DNA of 64,000 nt, taken from the NCBI RefSeq assembly GCF_000004075.3, contig NC_026656.2, forward strand, positions 12,400,001 through 12,464,000. Reading direction: 5' to 3'. Under the pieces are notes generated by a model. That model was not told where the DNA came from. It saw only the letters and a program-made list of their open reading frames with translations, and ran no database searches. A program made the translations under genes and the position numbers. Position 1 is the stretch's first letter, and every line of letters begins with the position of its first letter. Source of the DNA: Cucumis sativus (taxonomy: Eukaryota; Streptophyta; Magnoliopsida; Cucurbitales; Cucurbitaceae). Shown here piece by piece: positions 1 through 10,815 of this stretch.

Positions 1-1170
1 AACATTTGTTCCATGAAAAAGTAGTATGGCATTTGGTATTTGAATCTAAAAAGTTTGTTGTTGTCCTTTTGTAATTTAATCATTAAGTTATTTTATTAAT
101 AAATCTATTGTTTTTTTTTAATATATAGAATATTAGGTTCTAACTTTTTTTTTTTCAAAAGAAAAAAGTATATAATTTAGAAATGCAACCAAAGATTTTT
201 GTATCTTTTTTTTGTTGACCTTCATAGTTTATTTTAATTTTTTTTTAAAAATTCAATAGAGTTGGCATATAAATTGATTTTGTCGATACCAAAATCTGGT
301 GTCGATTATAAATTTACAATATCTCGAGAAATCAAACAATCGTCTTATAATAACGTTTTAATATGATGTTTGATCATCAATACACCAACAGTTGTACCTT
401 AGTAATAGAGAATTCAAAGTATATATTCAACGCACCTTCAATTTTTCGAGCTTTTATTTATGTAAAGAGAAAGTTTCGTAATATACATTTAGTTATAACT
501 TGTTTAGAAGGGACGACTTCATTGAGCTCCATGGTTAACCTTAGTATGGTTGAGTCTATGTCCTTTGAGTTGGTCATCATACTTAACAAAATAAATAAGC
601 TTTCCATAAAATGATTCATTGAGTCATTATCTCGCGGTTAATATTTAACCACAATTTTTATTTTATACTTTTTAATTTCTATAATATAATATGATATTAC
701 GTACATATTTATTTATTTGTTGAAATCCGACATTGAAGTAGAGGGAAAATGAATCAAAATGATTTTCTAATTTTCAAACAAATATTACCCTATTGTCTTA
801 TACACCCATTCCATCGTTTGTATTTTAAAAAGAGTTTAGTTTTAGTCCTTGTAATTTTAAATATTTAATTTAAATTATTATCCTTACACTGCATCTAAAA
901 TTTAGTTTAAAAATACATATACTAAATTAAATAAAATTAAAAATATATATGGACTAAAATGATATTTAAAAAAGAAAGAATATAAATGGATAAGAAATTT
1001 TACTATAAGGTAGTGAATATTTTTCTTTTTGCTCGTTTTTGTATAAATATTTATAGGTATGAAAATGAAACGTGGAAAACAACAAACGAAAAAGAAAATA
1101 GGAAGAAAAGAAATACAAAAAATGGAAAAAAAAAGAAAAGGGAAAGAGAGTGAACAATTGGAAAAGTGCG
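1..1170. other. AT-rich intergenic DNA, no gene seen
   Basis: The stretch is AT-rich with many T and A runs. The short open frames in it have low-complexity, AT-driven composition and no recognisable domain, so I call none of them a gene. It ends in a slightly GC-richer part that probably starts the promoter of the first gene. Confidence 0.6.
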
Positions 1171-1176
1171 GGATAG

Positions 1177-1187
1177 GTGGGGCCCAC
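1177..1187. promoter_or_regulatory. GGGCCCAC (site II / TCP-like) promoter motif
   Basis: The near-palindrome GTGGGGCCCAC stands in AT-rich DNA upstream of the first gene's leader. GGCCCA/TGGGCC 'site II' elements are known in plants as TCP-factor targets in promoters of proliferation-linked genes. Function here is inferred from motif and position only. Confidence 0.3.
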
Positions 1188-1329
1188 TTTCTACGGCGCG
1201 GCTTAAGCCATGTGGCTTTCCCTCCCTAATAAACTTAACTTTTTAAACATAAATGCATAACCAAAACAAAATAAATATTAGGGGCTTTAGATTCTTCTCA
1301 CAACATAAAAAGGTTGAATTTACTTTTAA

Positions 1330-1351
1330 CCCCCACCCCCACCCCCACCCC
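1330..1351 (-). repeat. C-rich tract: four G-runs on the minus strand (G-quadruplex motif)
   Basis: Four cytosine runs of 5, 5, 5 and 4 bases are separated by single adenines. The minus strand therefore carries four G-runs with one-base loops, the canonical arrangement for a stable G-quadruplex. It lies roughly 250 bases before the probable transcribed leader of the first gene, on its template strand. Confidence 0.75.
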
Positions 1352-1599
1352 TACTTCTTTTGTATTTTTAGTTTTTTCTAATTTTAATCCACAATTTACT
1401 TTACCAAAAGAGTTCAAAAGGATTTTTTTTTTTATCATTATTTAAGAGAGTTCCAAACTTGTTGGTTTTGAAGGGTTAATGAAGACATTTAATAAATGAA
1501 AATCCAATCATTTTTACTACTTAAAAGGTTAGAAAGAAAAACAATATTTTATTATTATTATTTTTTTTTTTATGAAATCATCTGCCGCCCGCCTTCTCC

Positions 1600-2006
1600 G
1601 TACCGTCTCTCTTCCTTATCTTCCAGCTCTCCTCCCCCCCTCTCTTTCTCTCTCTTACAGCTTCTTTCTCCATTTCTTCTCACACCAAACGCCGTCACCA
1701 CACATCAGACCACCGCCCAATTCTCCTCCTCCTCCTCCGTCCTTCGGGTTCGATCTCTCTCTTTCCTCGCGCTGGTCGCCGCTTTGTTGTTCCCGTCGCC
1801 GGAACAACCAAGGCAGCATCAGATCTTCCATGTCCAGCTCGTGTTGTGGCGTTACAGCCTTCTTCGCGCTATTTTCTTGTTACCTGCAGTTCGTTTGACT
1901 CCTTTTATTTACACATGCTACTTCGGCTTAAGATTCGAGTTCTGAAGTTTTGAATTGTGTTAGTATGCTGTCCAGTTCGAGTTAAGGTTCAATTAGTAAA
2001 TTTGCG
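1600..2006 (+). other. Probable non-coding leader exon of the first gene
   Basis: This stretch is pyrimidine-rich (CT runs) and GC-richer than its flanks, as expected of a plant 5' UTR. It ends in a good donor, GCG|GTGAGT, at 2006/2007. The next usable acceptor before the main coding exon is TTCAG| at 3852, giving a leader intron of about 1.85 kb. The left boundary is a guess. The leader holds upstream ATGs, including a 22-codon frame at 1830-1898. Confidence 0.5.
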
Positions 2007-3852
2007 GTGAGTATCGAGACCTCGATCCCTTTCCATGCTGTGGTTTTGGGTCTAGTCTTTACAATTTTGTTGTGTTTATGTTTTTATTGTTTGGATGAGG
2101 TTTGGGGAGAGTTTCAGAGTAAAAGATAGCTCCGGTAAACTATTTGAGCATTCTTTTGTGTAATCTACAAAATGTTATTGGGTCTTAGATGTGGGTATCA
2201 GTTTAAGTTTATGATTTAGGATTGATTTGAGATGGTTGAAAGTTAAAGGAGGATTTGTTTTGTTGTTGGAAATCAACTGAGGTAAGCTAACAGTGTTTGA
2301 TGTTTGAGTTTTAGAATAACTTTGGTTAAAGTTCTCGTGTGTAATTGGATTCCAGATCGTGGGGACTTCTAAATTATACCAAGTTACTTCTTGGAAATTT
2401 TTGGTACTCCATTGACACTATTGGTAGAATGGATTGTGAAATTTGTTTGATTATGTTTCGGCTTTGCCAAGTAAATTGTTGACGGAGATCGCTGTTGATT
2501 GAGAATGGTCCTTTATGTAATTTATTATCAAATTTATGGATGATAATCATGTTTTGTTTGATTAGAGATTATGTGAATTCATGTAAGGCCTCATACACTA
2601 CTTGTTGCGTGAGGATACAAATTTTGAAATATATGTTCTCATGTCCTTCTAACAATTTTGACGACTTCAGATTGATTCTAGTCCAACAGGTCTAAGTTAC
2701 ATGAAATTGTGCTTAGGCTTCGTGCATGTAATACATACATTCCCCTGTATGAAATTAATGCATGTGAATGTGTAATCTTTCACAAAATAGTGAAAGTAAA
2801 TCTTATTTTTTTCTTAACTTAGTATTACAAGATATGGTATTGTACACAATAACCCATATTAGAAGCTGTCAGATATTATATTAAATGTTCCTTCACCCAT
2901 TAGTTTAAGCTTTTGGATTGAATTAACGATCTAAGATGATAGAGAGGGAGTGTTAGATATAATATTGTATTTGCCATAATGCTAAAAGAAGCTCAACAGA
3001 AACAATAACAAATCTTGTTACTAAATCTGATACATAACACAGTGCATATGCAAATTATGTACTTTGAAGTGATGTTTATGAAAATGACGTACATTTAGGA
3101 GAACAGATACATTCCCATTTATGGAAGTTTTTAACCCGTGTTTCCATGTGATTGTGGTGGAATTACTTGCTAAGTACTTTTAAATAGCCATATTTTCTCC
3201 CTAACATCTTCCAGGTAAAGAAAAAAACTGTGCATGATGATTTGGTATGTTGATGGTGCGTACTAATGGTGTCATTTTTAAATTAGCCTATGTCTATAGA
3301 ACTCTTCTACTGTTTTTGTTTAAAGTTTGGAACCCATTTTGACATTTCTCTTCAGGGATCCCGAGTAGAAAATTTGTTTTGGTTCGAATATAAAAATGTT
3401 TTTCCCCATTCTTTTTTGTTTCTTTTCTTTTACTTACTATATTTTAGTACTAAAACCGTTTTTTTAGTTGATTTTGGATTTAGTTAATCATGTATGTAGT
3501 AGTAGTAGTGATCCCGTTGGAGGTTTTAGATAGATGGGTCATTATATCTCTAATGCACTTTGTTTCTGTTTCGTCTCTGAAATCTCTTCCTTTGATCTGT
3601 AGCTCAAATTTTGTCTCCTTCTTTCTAGCCAAGTCGTCCGTTTGCTACGATGTTGCTTTTGGGAGAATTACTTACAACTATGAATTTGTTTTGATTTTCC
3701 TTTACCGTAAACTGCGCTGTGGAATTTGACAATAATTGCTTGGGTATGGGGGGGATTTTATCTGGTTTGTCACTTAATTTGTTGGCTGAAGGATGCATCA
3801 GCAGTTATTCTGATTATTTTTTCTTATAAGTTCCGCCTTGGACACTCTTCAG
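2007..3852 (+). other. Long leader intron of the first gene
   Basis: T-rich DNA bounded by GTGAGT on the left and a TTCAG acceptor on the right. The open frames inside it are AT-driven and resemble no known domain. Long leader introns in plants can carry enhancer activity, but nothing specific is visible here. Confidence 0.5.
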
Positions 3853-3882
3853 GTGCCAACAGTGAAGGACTATCTAGTTACC

Positions 3883-6567
3883 ATGTCTGATCATATCACA
3901 AAGTCATACCAAGAAGGGAATGGAGCGTCGACTCGACCCTACCATTCAGTTTGGTTGGCTCACTGGTCACGTTCAGGCTGCAAATCAGCAAATGGAGTTT
4001 GCAATAATTTATCAACCAGTGACGAGTCTTGTGAAGAAAGTTCTCAAGCTAAGAAGCGCCCTTTGCTAGATGGTTCAGTGCCAGTTACTATAACCGGAAA
4101 GCTTGACATTGGGTCTGGAAAAGTAGCAGGAGTAAGTGCAGATAATCTCAGCCATGAGAGTTTAACCGGGAGATCTAAGAAAAGGAGGAAAGAAAGGTTA
4201 GATTCCGAGTCCTTGCCTATGCTCAATGTTTCTCAGCATAGAGGGGGTAAACTGGCTATGAATATTGAACAGGCTACGGCTAGTCAAGGTGGAGATTTGA
4301 AATTTCACACTTGTTCTGGCTCTGGGCACGATACTTCATCTCTGGATGGAAAGAGTCGATCACTATCACTGCTCGCAGTAGTTCCTGAAAGAGGTAATCC
4401 TAATAAGGAAAAGATGAAGTCCAAAGACATTAAAGCGCCTCGACAGCAACATGAGAATTCCAATGAACTTCTTACCAACAATGCTTTAAACGTTTCACCA
4501 CTTATTGAAGATGGGGCTATGGGATCAGCTTCCAGTTTTATACCATATGGTATGAATAATAGATTTCCATTCACTACATGTGAACAAAGCATCAACAAGG
4601 AACCAAGTTCGTATTTGTCATCCAAAACACAGGTTGGAAATAGTAATTTCCACACTTACTCTACTCTTTTTGTACAAGAGACAAAAATCAACCAACTTCT
4701 GGATTCAACAGAAGCTACAAATGCACTGTCAAGGCAGCACATGAGAACGTTTTTACTGCATAATCCATCGTCAAGCAATCTTGACCAACCAAATCCATTC
4801 CCCATACAGTGTGATACTAGGAAAAGTAGTTCTGACACCTTACCTTTCCAAAGCCAGAGCAACCGTGCAGGCACGACCTTACCAGAATACTTATACCATG
4901 GAGGTTACTCAATGCAGAGACTCCCATTTTCTGTCCATGACGTGGAAACTATGAGAATATGTTCCACCGTGGACTCTGTTGGACAGGCGCTCAAGGGTCC
5001 TCCAAAGTTTTGTCAGACAACTCACCGTTTTATGATCACTAAAAAGACTGATGTTGACTTATTTGAAGGTCAGGAGTTTAGAGAGGTAGTGGCATCTACC
5101 AATCTCAAAGAAAAAACATGTGCACACCTTAGTTCATCCACTAATTCTGGCAGACACGATCAGAATAATAATGAATTGTTACAACCTTCTAGCACCCTCT
5201 ATGGAGAAAATGAAAATTTCGGTAACATGAGAAGCGCGACTTCTTTGAGTAATCAATCATCATCTGAAACTGATATTATGGACATGGATGAATACCAAGG
5301 GAACCATTTGAGGGGTATTTTTCTAACTTCCGTCCTTTGATCGTTCCACTTTTGTTGAAAGTTAAAAATAACAAAGAGAAGGAAAAAGTATCGTTTCACA
5401 CGAATACTATTTGTTGTTGATCTCCGTTTTCTTCTAACTTATGGATTTGCACCTTCTATTGCAGGTTTGGATACATCACAAGCAAATAAGGTAGAATGCT
5501 TTCCTTTTAGCTTATTCAATTTTGTTATTTGATTTTACGTTTTTACTTTTCCTTTTATTTCCTCCTCTTTTCTTGCATCTTTTTCTTCCCATGATATATA
5601 CAAGTTAGTTTATTATCTTTCATGCATCCCAAACATCCAACTGGATTAATCCCATAGAAAATATTTTTGCTTGAATACTGATGTAAATACAAATGTCGGT
5701 TGGATGGTTAGCTCATCTGGCCTTGTCATGTATATTGTAAATACCAGGCATAGACATTGAACTTCAAGCATCACAAGCTTTTATAATGAACTAATAGAGA
5801 TTTGTGATTTGCAGGGATTGAGGAGTTCAAAATCACCATTGCTCTCTGTGAGTGCAGCTAGTTCAGATAGAAAACAAATTGAAGATCGGCTTCCAAAGAA
5901 AAGATTACTTGATATAAATGAAAGGCCACCCAATCGTTCAACTTCTGCGAGCTTGATGGACAATGAGGAGTCAAGTACCTCCAAAACCCAAACTTTGGAT
6001 GTAGAACACCTCCTTCCAAATGCTGAGCAGCCAAGATTTTCAAACTCCAATGCCCCTCCAGAGGACTGTTCTAAACGAGAGAAAGACAACGAGTGGGTTA
6101 AACGTCTTAGGCCATGTGCCTCAGAGTCTGTTCATGATACAAAGAGTACAAAAAAGGAAGAAGACTCTTCATGTGATAAAGCCAATCGACTCTTCAGTAA
6201 AATGAAATGCAGCTCAACCAGCTCTGACCGCTCTAGGGGTCCTCTCCGTGGACAAGAACAATTGGGACAAGAACAATTGACAATCGCTCAGGCAACAACT
6301 ATAGTCAAGGATAGCAGATCCACTAATCGAGAAATGATACTCTCCAGTCCTTGGATTCGTCGATTATGTCATGATAGACCTGCGCCTTGTGCAAGAAATC
6401 TTGAAACCACAGTGGTTCGCAAATCACAGGATTCAAAACCAACATTAGATCAGGCGTTTCCCAGCATAGCTGCTATGGCATTGATGGGCAAGACGGTGAC
6501 TGGGCTTCCGCCATGTGAGTTCATCAGAAGAGGATCTTCTTTAGTTTGGAATAACGAGGGAATTTGA
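3883..6567 (+). CDS. Plant protein of unknown function, 736 aa, three coding exons
   Basis: Coding exons are 3883-5314, 5465-5490 (a 26-nt microexon) and 5815-6567; they join in frame to 737 codons including stop. I chose the ATG at 3883 (MSDHITKSYQ) because it is the first in-frame ATG after the acceptor at 3852. The protein is polar and Ser/Asn-rich with basic clusters (SKKRRKERL near residue 105), suggesting a nuclear protein. Near residues 20-32 is an aromatic stretch (YHSVWLAHWSRS). The C-terminus (AAMALMGKTVTGLPPCEF, then SSLVVWN-like SSLVWN) looks like a conserved terminal module. No catalytic domain is visible. It may belong to the plant HAPLESS8-like group, but I recall that family too poorly to name the gene. 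A 15-bp tandem duplication at 6250-6279 encodes GQEQL twice. Confidence 0.8.
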
Positions 6568-7317
6568 CATCCCCAAGTCTCTCAGGTTTCTGACACTGTT
6601 GATATTTTGGAATCAGATTACTTCTATGAAATTGCCTGGCCATTATCAACTCAAGTTTGAACTGCTAGAGAGACCACAAATGCTGCTTTAGTGTCATGCT
6701 AAATTATCATCAACCTCCAGTTGTCCGCGTTGAACCTAAGGGCTAAATTAAGCTTATGGATAAGCTCGTTACACTTCATACCACTACCTGAATGGAGCCA
6801 GAGGAATGTTGTTGTTGGCTCTTTTTATGTGATTTTGCACTCAGAGGATTGCTCGTCCTGGGACTAAAAGGGAACCCAAGGTATCCACCTATTTGCAGTA
6901 AAGAAACAAGCAGGCTCGTTGTATACAATTCTATAGTTTTAAGTGATTTGTATTCTGCGTGGAACCATTGAAAGTGCAGATACTCAATATATGGTGCCAC
7001 TTTTTGCATATGGTTTTATCAACGTGCCTACTTTTTCAGGGAAGATATAAACAACTAAAATATATGGTTGAAGTGACTGGAGGAACCTCCTATAGAAAAG
7101 AAAAAAAAAAACAAAACAAAAGTGACTGGAGGAACCATTCAGTAGTTCGAAGCTGTGAATCTTCATATAGAATGGAAATTGGTGGAGTTTGAACAAACTT
7201 GGTAAAACCGACTATGAAGATGAACCAACTCACCTCAACTTATCAATTTGTTTTTTCCCTATAATTAGTTCTGTGATACATCTATGTTTCTCATATAATT
7301 AAACTCAACACCATATA
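6568..7317. other. 3' UTR and convergent intergenic spacer
   Basis: This spacer holds the 3' ends of two convergent genes, the plus-strand unknown gene and the minus-strand CBS gene. A partial direct repeat (GTGACTGGAGGAACC) occurs near 7070 and again near 7120. No further gene is seen. Confidence 0.5.
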
Positions 7318-9323
7318 CTAAAATGTTTTGTTACAAATTATGGTACCATTTCTAACCTGACACCCAGTTTGTTCCAGAGCAGATTCAAAAAAACTACCTC
7401 CTTGAATGGTTGAATTCATACAGGGAGGAGCAAACTGAGTTATCATATCTCGCAAAGTAAGTATCCCCGTTGCTTGCTGCAAATTATTGACAAGAAAGCT
7501 GAAACTGCTATTTGTCTCTACCATAGTTTTCATTACTTGCTTCAGTGTGTCATCTCTCTTGTTCGTCACTGGGGTGTGCATATTTGGAAGTTTGCCATTA
7601 ATTAGAGAACGCGCACCGGACAAGGTAAGTGCCCCTTGGCTCCCTTCGACTGTTATTTTAGCGTCCACTCGTCCTTTATTTGGTTCCATATGAATGAACT
7701 CCTTCACTGTTATCCTTCTGCAGGGGAGGTCATCATTTAAAATCAGCAATTGCATTTGTAAATTTAAGTACTTGCTATATATTATTGTTGAAAAATGAAG
7801 TTAAACTGATCGGTATCATTCAGAGTAATTCAGATCAAGCATCTGGTATGGGCTTGAAAGGAACTTTTACTTTCTGTTCTGAAATAAATCTTCCTTCTCC
7901 AAGAGAAGATATGCGTCACTTTTCCTCAAACAACCAATAAGCGTCTTACTTCCTCTATCCGTTACAGCAACTGCACCAATTTGTTTATTCCATAGTATAT
8001 GAAAAGCTTCTATAATGTTTTGGTCACCATAGACATGGAGAACATGCTCTTCATTATCAAACCTGAATTGACAATATCCAAGAAAGGAAACGACTATGTT
8101 ATTCAACTGCTTATAGACAATTCTCTGCCGTTCATAGTATGTCCCCTACCGAAAGTCTGATATAACTTTGTCCGCGATGCCATCGAACCACTCCAATCCA
8201 CTTGATTCCAGAAGCAAATGAATTACTGCACTCTATAATAGAAGAGCAAACGATTACAAATACTCCATTAACCGGAAACGACTTTACTCTTTCAAACTGT
8301 ACTGCAAGTTCCAGTTTGGTATCAGCATGATTTTCTACATCTTATGAACCGTTTGAAATAGAGAAGCTCAGTTGCCTGAACCTCATGTAATCCTAATCCT
8401 ACATGACACGTACACCTCAATGGCAAGTAGTCTAAACATGCAATCCTACAAGTTTCCTTAGGACCTAAATGTTACCGGTGTTGCCCCATAAGATCAGTCA
8501 AAAAGTAATCAAAGGAGTTTTTAAAACCAGTAGTAAGTACCTGTGTAATGAAACCAATAACGTGAGAATTGGAAAGCTCAACCACAGGAACAGCTTGTAA
8601 CCGATGCTTTGAAAGCATAAGAAGAACATGGAAAAGTGTATCCCTCATCCCAACAGGAAAATAAGGATCCCACAAGAATGTCTTTCCCAACTCACCCACC
8701 TAAGTACAACGAAAACCCATCAAAAGTAATCAACCTTCTTAACATCTATAGTGAACGTTCACAGGACACGCACAATGAGGAAGAAGAAAAACCTTGGTTT
8801 GGCCAATGTGTGGATTCTGTTCAAGAAACCCCAAAATCCCACAAACAGTCTCTTTAGTGTCCTCGGACTCAATACACTCAATTTCATTCTCCAATTTTCG
8901 AATCTCCTGAATCATCAGAATTCAGCCATGGAAGATATATGAAGACAAAAGTTATTGGAAGTACCTGAATACACCATAGAAGCAAGCTTGAGAGATGAAC
9001 AAAGCCAATAAACCGATCAGGGAAACCGTCGGTGGAGACATCGGCGATGAGCGCAGAAGCCACATTCTTCTGAAACATTATTCGTATTGCATCCTTAACG
9101 AAGTCCCCAGTCTTGACTTCCAAAACTGTGAGGAAAAATATGGTCGATGAAACATAAAAAACAAACAGGCAGTGTGCATAAGGAGAAGGAAAAGAAGAAA
9201 TGGAGGGTTACCGACGGAGGACTTGATGCCGGAGATGGAACTGACGGGGATGTGATCAAGATATTGTTGTAATGCGGTGGCGGAATCCATAGCGATGCAT
9301 TGCGTTTGATTTGATTCAGCCAT
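7318..9323 (-). CDS. CBS-domain protein, SnRK1 gamma (SNF4)-like
   Basis: Six coding exons (9212-9323, 8965-9125, 8541-8699, 8150-8232, 7871-8062, 7318-7717) join to 369 codons, 368 aa. The architecture is that of plant SNF4/gamma-like proteins with paired CBS (Bateman) modules that sense adenine nucleotides for the SNF1-related kinase. CBS signatures include FIGFVHLSSLLLW in exon 2, VPVVELSNSHVIGFITQ in exon 3, IGAVAVTDRGSKTLIGCLR in exon 5 and FLVNNLQQATGILTLRDM in exon 6. I chose the start MAESNQTQ because the protein then begins just before the conserved first module; an upstream in-frame ATG at 9473 would add a basic extension. It resembles Arabidopsis At1g69800-type proteins more than the beta-gamma SNF4. 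Whether it binds the kinase is not shown by sequence. Three ACGT-core motifs lie just upstream. Confidence 0.88.
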
Positions 9324-9408
9324 TTCTGTGATCTTCTTCTTCTCCCATTTGTTGGTTTTATATGAGTTAAAACTAAGAGGGAAAGCGTGGAGCCGCCGCA
9401 TCTTTTGT

Positions 9409-9534
9409 CCACGTGTCCATCTAAAAGTGCATCTATAATTGCCACGTATTATAGATTCTCTTTTTACGAACATGACATTGCTGACAAAAGTGTATTATAT
9501 ATTATATATGAAATTTAGAACCAAGGCCACGTGT
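9409..9534. promoter_or_regulatory. Cluster of ACGT-core (G-box/ABRE-like) motifs
   Basis: CCACGTGT occurs at 9409-9416 and 9527-9534, with CCACGTA at 9442-9448, all within about 210 bases upstream of the CBS gene's start codon. ACGT-core motifs are bound by plant bZIP and bHLH factors in abscisic acid, stress and light responses. Regulation is inferred from motif and position. Confidence 0.45.
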
Positions 9535-10815
9535 TAATGGTAATACAAAAATTGAGATGAATGGATGTTGACCTCAAAAAAAAAAAATTGTAAATTGATT
9601 GCAGAAGAGAGTGCACATCATCAGTTATTGCTCATACTTTTTTGTTTTTTGTTTTTTTTTTTGTTTTTCCTTTTGTTGTGTTTGAAAATTGGTATGGGTG
9701 TATATATAAATGACCATATACTGTTTATTGGTGAGATGATACTAATGCAAACATTATGGATACCAATTATATCAATCTAAATATAGTAGGCGTCTGAATA
9801 ATCACATATGTTTTAACTCATTACAAGTGTTAGGGTAAAAGAGGTCGATGAATATCAAATTGCAATTGTAAGCTAGCTACTCAAAACACACTTAAAATAA
9901 TTTAATTCATTTTGTGAATGAAATCTATTACGATTGGCATACAAATGAAAATTCATCATGATTGGACCAATTTTGATTATGGATGTTTCACCTATCCTAA
10001 AAAGACAAAAAGAAATAAGAATCAAATAATCAAATAATCAAACATTGGAGATTAGTAAAATCAATATAAATCAAGTTCATTTTACACAAGTTGATTTTCT
10101 TAGTTAAAATTGATGACAAATTATGGTAATATAAAACAAGGACCTAAAGCTAAACATTTGAAAGTTGGAGAACAAAATAGATTATTTAAAACACTTAGAA
10201 GTTTACTAACTAATGTGTTCGGCGATCATTCTTCAATATTGTTTCATCGAAATTTTCATATTTGTATTTGCACTAAATTATATCTTTGCACATGTTGACA
10301 AAAGTATCAGGTAAAAAAAGTGAATCCCATTATAATAACAAAATGTGAAATATATGAATTCAGATGCCATTAATCAAAGATCTTGATGTTGATTACAATT
10401 TGAACACTCTCCCAACTCTTGAAACTTGGAAGTGCACCAAATACCAATCAACTTATAGAAGTAAATGATTATGGATAATACAGCAACATAACAATTCCTA
10501 TGTACATAACATAACCTTACTAATCTGGCTGTGTGTAGCCAATTCTTATTGAACAGAATTACACTAAAGATTTAGAATCTCTTCCCCATGTGGAACTTCC
10601 ACTTCATCAAACCTCTTAAAAGCTATCTCTAAAGATTCTGAAAAGAAGCTTTAAACTCAATCTCCATACTCAAATCCTTTCTCCTTTTTCTCAGCTACAA
10701 TTGCTGATTCTTCAGCTGCCACAGTTTAGGCAGTCTCATGAAAACCAACTTCACACCATTTTCCTCCCTCCTCTACCATGTCTTCAAAACCAAGATTTAG
10801 GATTCTGAGTTCTGT
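9535..10815. other. Intergenic DNA plus AGPase 3' UTR
   Basis: From 9535 to about 10350 the DNA is AT-rich without a supported gene. From about 10370 to 10815 it becomes less AT-biased and is probably the 3' UTR of the minus-strand AGPase large-subunit gene. Confidence 0.45.

Noticed and set aside
363-614. 83-codon plus-strand frame
   Set aside because: It has no recognisable domain, lies in AT-rich DNA and has no splice or promoter context.
4044-4874. Minus-strand frames antisense to the first gene
   Set aside because: They are shadows of the plus-strand coding exon.
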